64,000 nt of DNA, from positions 32,555 to 96,554 of the forward strand of contig JAHZBZ010000007.1 in the NCBI GenBank assembly GCA_019423125.1. The letters run 5' to 3'. Shown here in pieces: positions 60,377 to 64,000 of this stretch (its first letter is position 1; every line of letters starts with the position of its first letter). The notes beneath the pieces were generated by a model, which ran no database searches, was not told the origin of the DNA, and saw only the letters and a program-made list of their open reading frames with translations. The stretch is from Bacillota bacterium (GTDB lineage Bacteria > Bacillota > Clostridia > Christensenellales > Borkfalkiaceae). The translations under genes were made by a program, and so were the position numbers.

Positions 60377-60483
60377 GTCCGCCTCCCTTGCAAAATTCCC
60401 CTCTATTATACCCCCGCATCCCTGCCGCGGCAAGCAAAAGCGCGGCGTTTTTGCATTTTTTGCAAAAAATTTTCATACACCTA

Positions 60484-60512
60484 TTGAAATGAGCGGATTT
60501 TTATATTATAAT
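60484..60512 (+). promoter_or_regulatory. Promoter of the EF-G-like gene
   Basis: TTGAAA (60484-60489), 17-base spacer, TATAAT (60507-60512). Confidence 0.85.
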
Positions 60513-60565
60513 AGAACAGACGAAGTTTTTTCAACAATTTATCGTCGATAAGGGAGACTATCATC

Positions 60566-62635
60566 ATGAGCATCAAAGGCGAAGACATCCGGAACATTGC
60601 GGTCATCGGGCACAGCGGCGAGGGCAAGACCTCCGTCTGCGAGGCGATACTCTTCAACGGCGGGTCGACGGAGCGGCTGGGCAAGGTGACGGACGGCACG
60701 ACCGTGACCGACTACGACGAACAGGAGATCGCGCGGAAAATGTCCATTTCTCTCACGCCCGCCTACACCATGTGGGACGGCGTGAAGCTGAATCTGCTGG
60801 ACGTTCCCGGTTTTTACGATTTTGAAGGCGAGGAAGCGGAAGCGCTGCGCGCCGCGGGCGGCGCGCTGATCGTGACGGGCGCTTCGGGCACGCTGACCGT
60901 CGGCGCGGAAAAGGCGATCGACAAGTGCATCAAGAACAAGATCCCCATGGTCATCTTCATCAACGGCGTGGACAAGGAAAACGCCGATTACGCGGGCACC
61001 GTCGCCGCGCTGAAAGAGAAATACGCGGGCAAGATCGCGCCCATCCAGATCCCCCTGATGGAGGGGAACAAGATGGTCGGCTACATCAACGCCCTCAAAG
61101 AGACCTGCTATCACTTCGCCGACGAGGCGAAAAAACAGCCCGTGCCCATCCCCGAGGAGCTCAAAGGCACCCTCGCCCAGATGCAGGCAAGCCTGACCGA
61201 GACCGCCGCCGAAAACGACGAGGCGCTCCTTGACAAGTTCTTCGGCGAGGGCGAACTGACCAAAGAGGAGATCATCCACGGCATCCGCAAGGGCATCTAC
61301 AACGTCAACACCATCCCCGTCATGGCGGGCTCCGCGCTCCAGAACCGCGGCATCATCAACCTGATGGACGAGATCGTCAAATACATGCCCAACGCCGTCG
61401 AGCGCCGCGAGATGCTCGCCTCCGCCGTGGACAAGGACGAGCTGATCGGCGTGACCTGCCAGAGCGACGCGCCCTTCGCCGCACAGGTGTTCAAGACGGT
61501 CGTCGACCCCTTCGTCGGAAAGCTCAACGTCATGAAGGTGTTCCGCGGCACCCTGCGCGCGGGCAGCACCGTCTACAACGCGACCACGGGCAAGACGGAG
61601 CGCATCAGCCAGATCTATCTGCTCAAGGGAAAGAAACAGGAGCCCGTCTCCGAGCTGGGCGCGGGCGACATCGGCGCCGTCTCCAAGCTGAACGCGACCA
61701 ACACGGGCGACACGCTCTGCGACGAGAGCGCAAAACTGCGCTTTGACCCCATCCACTTCCCCCGCCCCGTGCTCTACATGGCGATCTACGCCGAGAAGAA
61801 GGGCGAGGAAGACAAGATCTTCCAGGGGCTCAACCGCCTCGCCGAAGAGGACTACACCTTCTCCGTTTCCAAAAACGCCGAGACGGGCGAGATGCTCATC
61901 GGCGGCCAGGGCGAGACGCACCTGGACGTCATCAACAAGAAACTCAAGGCGAAGTTCAACGTCTCCGCCGCGCTCAAGACGCCCAAGATCGCCTACCGCG
62001 AGACCATCCGCAAGACGGTCGAGGCGGAGGGCAAGCACAAGAAACAGTCGGGCGGCCACGGACAGTACGGGCACTGCAAGGTGCGCTTCGAGCCGTATGA
62101 CGGCGAGTTCGAGTTCGCCGAAGAAGTGGTCGGCGGAAGCGTGCCCAAACAGTACATCCCCGCCGTCGAGAAGGGGCTCATCGAATGCCTGCCCCACGGC
62201 GTGCTCGCGGGATATCCCGTCACGGGCCTGCGCGCGGTGCTCTACGACGGAAGCTATCACGACGTCGACTCCTCCGAAATGGCGTTCAAGCTCGCGGCGG
62301 CGCTCGCCTTCAAAGAGGGGCTGAAAAACGCCAAACCCGTCCTGCTCGAACCCATTCTCAAACTGCGCGTCGCCATCCCCGAAAACTACCTCGGCGACAT
62401 CATGGGCGACATGAACAAGCGCCGCGGGCGCATCCTCGGCATCGACCTGATCGAGGGAATGCAGGTGGTCAACGCCGAAGCGCCGCAGTCGGAGCTGCAA
62501 AAATACGCGACCGATCTTCGAAGCATGACGCAGGGCCGCGGCAAGTTCAGCGCCGAGCTCGCGCGCTACGAAGAGGTGCCCGCGCCCGAAGCGGAGAAGA
62601 TCGTCAAGGCCCGCGCCGCCGAGGCGCAGGGCTGA
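60566..62635 (+). CDS. EF-G-like translational GTPase
   Basis: 689 residues with EF-G domain order. G1 is GHSGEGKTS, G3 DVPGF, but G4 is NGVD where EF-G has NKxD. The region after switch I (RKMSISLTPAY) and the C-terminal EF-G domains IV-V (SGGHGQYGHCKVRFEPYD, GYPVTGLRAVLYDGSYHDVD, MNKRRGRILGID) match the EF-G2/FusA2 group of Firmicutes rather than the housekeeping EF-G. GGGAG lies before the ATG. Probably an accessory ribosome factor; its exact job is not known. Confidence 0.9.
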   Translation: MSIKGEDIRNIAVIGHSGEGKTSVCEAILFNGGSTERLGKVTDGTTVTDYDEQEIARKMSISLTPAYTMWDGVKLNLLDVPGFYDFEGEEAEALRAAGGALIVTGASGTLTVGAEKAIDKCIKNKIPMVIFINGVDKENADYAGTVAALKEKYAGKIAPIQIPLMEGNKMVGYINALKETCYHFADEAKKQPVPIPEELKGTLAQMQASLTETAAENDEALLDKFFGEGELTKEEIIHGIRKGIYNVNTIPVMAGSALQNRGIINLMDEIVKYMPNAVERREMLASAVDKDELIGVTCQSDAPFAAQVFKTVVDPFVGKLNVMKVFRGTLRAGSTVYNATTGKTERISQIYLLKGKKQEPVSELGAGDIGAVSKLNATNTGDTLCDESAKLRFDPIHFPRPVLYMAIYAEKKGEEDKIFQGLNRLAEEDYTFSVSKNAETGEMLIGGQGETHLDVINKKLKAKFNVSAALKTPKIAYRETIRKTVEAEGKHKKQSGGHGQYGHCKVRFEPYDGEFEFAEEVVGGSVPKQYIPAVEKGLIECLPHGVLAGYPVTGLRAVLYDGSYHDVDSSEMAFKLAAALAFKEGLKNAKPVLLEPILKLRVAIPENYLGDIMGDMNKRRGRILGIDLIEGMQVVNAEAPQSELQKYATDLRSMTQGRGKFSAELARYEEVPAPEAEKIVKARAAEAQG

Positions 62636-62694
62636 GCGGGCTCTTAGGATATTTCCTTTGAACTCTTGCGGGATAACACCTTCCGCAACAAATA

Positions 62695-62734
62695 CGAAGA
62701 GAGGCGTGGCGCAAATGCGCCACGCCTCTCTTCG
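62695..62734. repeat. Perfect 40-base palindrome
   Basis: 19-bp arms around AA, beginning CGAAGAGAGGCG. It follows the EF-G-like gene by 59 bases but lacks a T run. The palindrome at 63479-63518 has the same arm and spacer length with different sequence. From 62735 to 63429 the DNA is GC-rich with many CCCTTTTC runs and shows no supported gene. Confidence 0.75.
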
Positions 62735-63429
62735 TGCCTCTGCGGTGCTCCCTCTTTTTGAAATTGCCGCACAGCCCTTTTCCCCTGCCCTTTCCTGCGC
62801 TTTTCCGCCCTTTTCTCCTCTCTCCCTTTGCCTGCGCGCGGCGCAGACAAAGGGAGAGAACCGTTTTTGCGCGCAACGCAGATGGAAATGCGCATGGGCG
62901 AAGGACTGGCACGCGCGGAATCGCGCATACGGGTGCGCAAACATGCGGACCGTGCGAAACAAAAGCGCAAAAACGGATGTGCGTTTGTGTGCTTTCCCGA
63001 GCCGTCTCTTTTCCCTCACCCTTCTTTCCGTTTCTTCCGCGCTTGCCTTGTATTTTCCTGCCCTTTTCTTTTACGGCACCCTTTCGCCCTGCGCCGCAAA
63101 GGCGGGCAATGGGGTGCACGGAGGTTTTTTCTTTTTTAGTGTTTATAATTGTCATTGCGCGCGCAAAAACGTAAGAGAGCATATGACTTGAGCGGGCGCG
63201 AATGAAAACGAATTTGTGCGGAAGGCTGATGACACGGAAACGGGCGTACGGGTGAGCAGGCATTCGACTGCGGGGCGAGAAAACGCCTCTCAGACAAAAA
63301 CGAACATGTGCGGAAGACAAAAAACGTGAACGGGTGTGCGATTTTTGCGGGGGTATGCGGCAAAGGCGGGCGGCATGCAAAATGACATGAGACGCAACCA
63401 TTCTTTTGAATTGCGACTTTATCGAAAAG

Positions 63430-63465
63430 ACGCCCGCCTGCGCAAGAATTTGCGCAGGCGGGCGT
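63430..63465. terminator. Hairpin of the CGCCTGCGCAA family, third copy
   Basis: 16-bp perfect stem with GAAT loop, core CGCCTGCGCAA as at 2804 and 59566. No T run. Confidence 0.6.
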
Positions 63466-63478
63466 TCGATCGGCCGAG

Positions 63479-63518
63479 GCAAGGAGCCGCGGCGGAAAAT
63501 TCCGCCGCGGCTCCTTGC
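63479..63518. repeat. Perfect 40-base palindrome, second
   Basis: 19-bp arms around AA, beginning GCAAGGAGCCGC. Same geometry as 62695-62734. Confidence 0.75.
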
Positions 63519-63544
63519 GGTTGCGGGACGATACCCCGTCCCAA

Positions 63545-64000
63545 ACAGAAAAACGCCCCGCCGTGAAACGAGTGCGGAGCTTTGCGGGAGCAGAACAATC
63601 CCCGCTACACCAAAAGCGCACAAAAACGCCTCCGTGCGACGGGTGCGGCGCTTTGCGGGAGCAGAACAATCCCCGCTACACCAAAAGCGCGCAAAATGCG
63701 CCTCTGAGCGACAGGGGCGGTACATTGCAGAAGCAAAACAATCCCCTGCCCCGCCAAAAGCGCACAAAAACGCCTCCGTGCGACGGGTGCGGTGCTTTGC
63801 GGAAGCAAAACAATCCCCTGCCCCGCCAAAAGCGCACAAAAACGCCTCCGTGCGACGGGTGCGGTGCTTTGCGGAAGCAAAACAATCCCCTGCCCCGCCA
63901 AAAGCGCACAAAAACGCCTCCGTGCGACGGGTGCGGTGCTTTGCGGAAGCAAAACAATCCCCTGCCCCGCCAAAAGCGCACAAAAACGCCTCCGTGCGAC
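63545..64000. repeat. 72-base tandem repeat array, runs off the right edge
   Basis: About six and a half units, starts near 63550, 63623, 63695, 63767, 63839, 63911 and 63983. The last four are identical or nearly so (key words GCGGTGCTTTGCGGAAGC, AATCCCCTGCCCCGCC), the first three diverge. The period is a multiple of three, so several frames stay open and give repetitive peptides, but there is no ribosome site or codon bias to support a protein. Confidence 0.8.

Noticed and set aside
60539..63019. 826-residue minus-strand open frame
   Set aside because: Mostly antisense to the EF-G-like gene; its sequence is low in complexity and without motifs.
62604..63983. 459-residue minus-strand frame with 24-residue repeats
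   Set aside because: The repeats simply mirror the 72-base DNA array; other frames are open too, and no start site or domain supports it.

Overview
The window reads as one contig of a gut-type Bacillota (Clostridia) genome. Evidence is the GC-rich core with Gram-positive ribosome sites and TTGACA-17-TATAAT promoters, a Clostridia-style greA / decarboxylase / tmk / holB / ricT cluster, a QueT gene with a preQ1-like leader, and many large serine recombinases. No species name can be given from sequence alone.

Three regions differ in composition. (1) Positions 1-11.9 kb are GC-rich chromosome. One leftward operon starts at a clear promoter (11074-11102) and encodes, in order: a Clp-like AAA + FtsH-like AAA + M41 protease fusion, an ECF-like sigma factor, a small zinc-finger (anti-sigma type) protein, a YbjN-like protein, a small RyR-domain protein, a membrane protein with channel-like N-terminus, Rossmann domains and a degenerate RyR end, two paralogous vWA proteins with DGTGSM MIDAS motifs, and a protein kinase cut by the window edge. 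This looks like a signalling and proteolysis system that I cannot match to a described one. (2) Positions about 12.5-50.9 kb are an AT-richer island of nested mobile elements: recombinase remnants, an 11.4-kb segment bounded by a 20-bp direct repeat, an OLD-like ATPase/TOPRIM gene, a TetR-MFS efflux cassette, and a Tn4451-like mobilizable element (TnpW, TnpX-type recombinase, MobA, MobC, a nested MobB-like gene) lying inside another recombinase gene, which it splits in two. A phage-type repressor, a P4-like primase and a train of small genes follow. Two large secreted leucine-rich-repeat lipoproteins are carried here. (3) Positions 51.0-64 kb are GC-rich chromosome again: tRNA-Ala, ferredoxin, the greA-ricT operon, an aminotransferase/Lrp pair, queT, a Crp/Fnr regulator, tcdA and an EF-G-like GTPase, ending in a 72-bp tandem repeat.

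The island's non-coding DNA is unusually structured. Three copies of a roughly 140-nt RNA (two before the LRR gene at 18.9-23.9 kb, one before the protease-LRR gene at 48.0 kb) share a promoter with a 17-base spacer, a start six bases past the -10 box, a long branched hairpin, a covarying long-range helix and an intrinsic terminator. Three further arrays of stem-loop repeats occur at 17.2-17.6, 18.1-18.8 and 47.2-47.7 kb. These RNA elements and the left operon are the best candidates for undescribed biology.

All calls come from reading the sequence; family names rest on remembered motifs and no database search was run.
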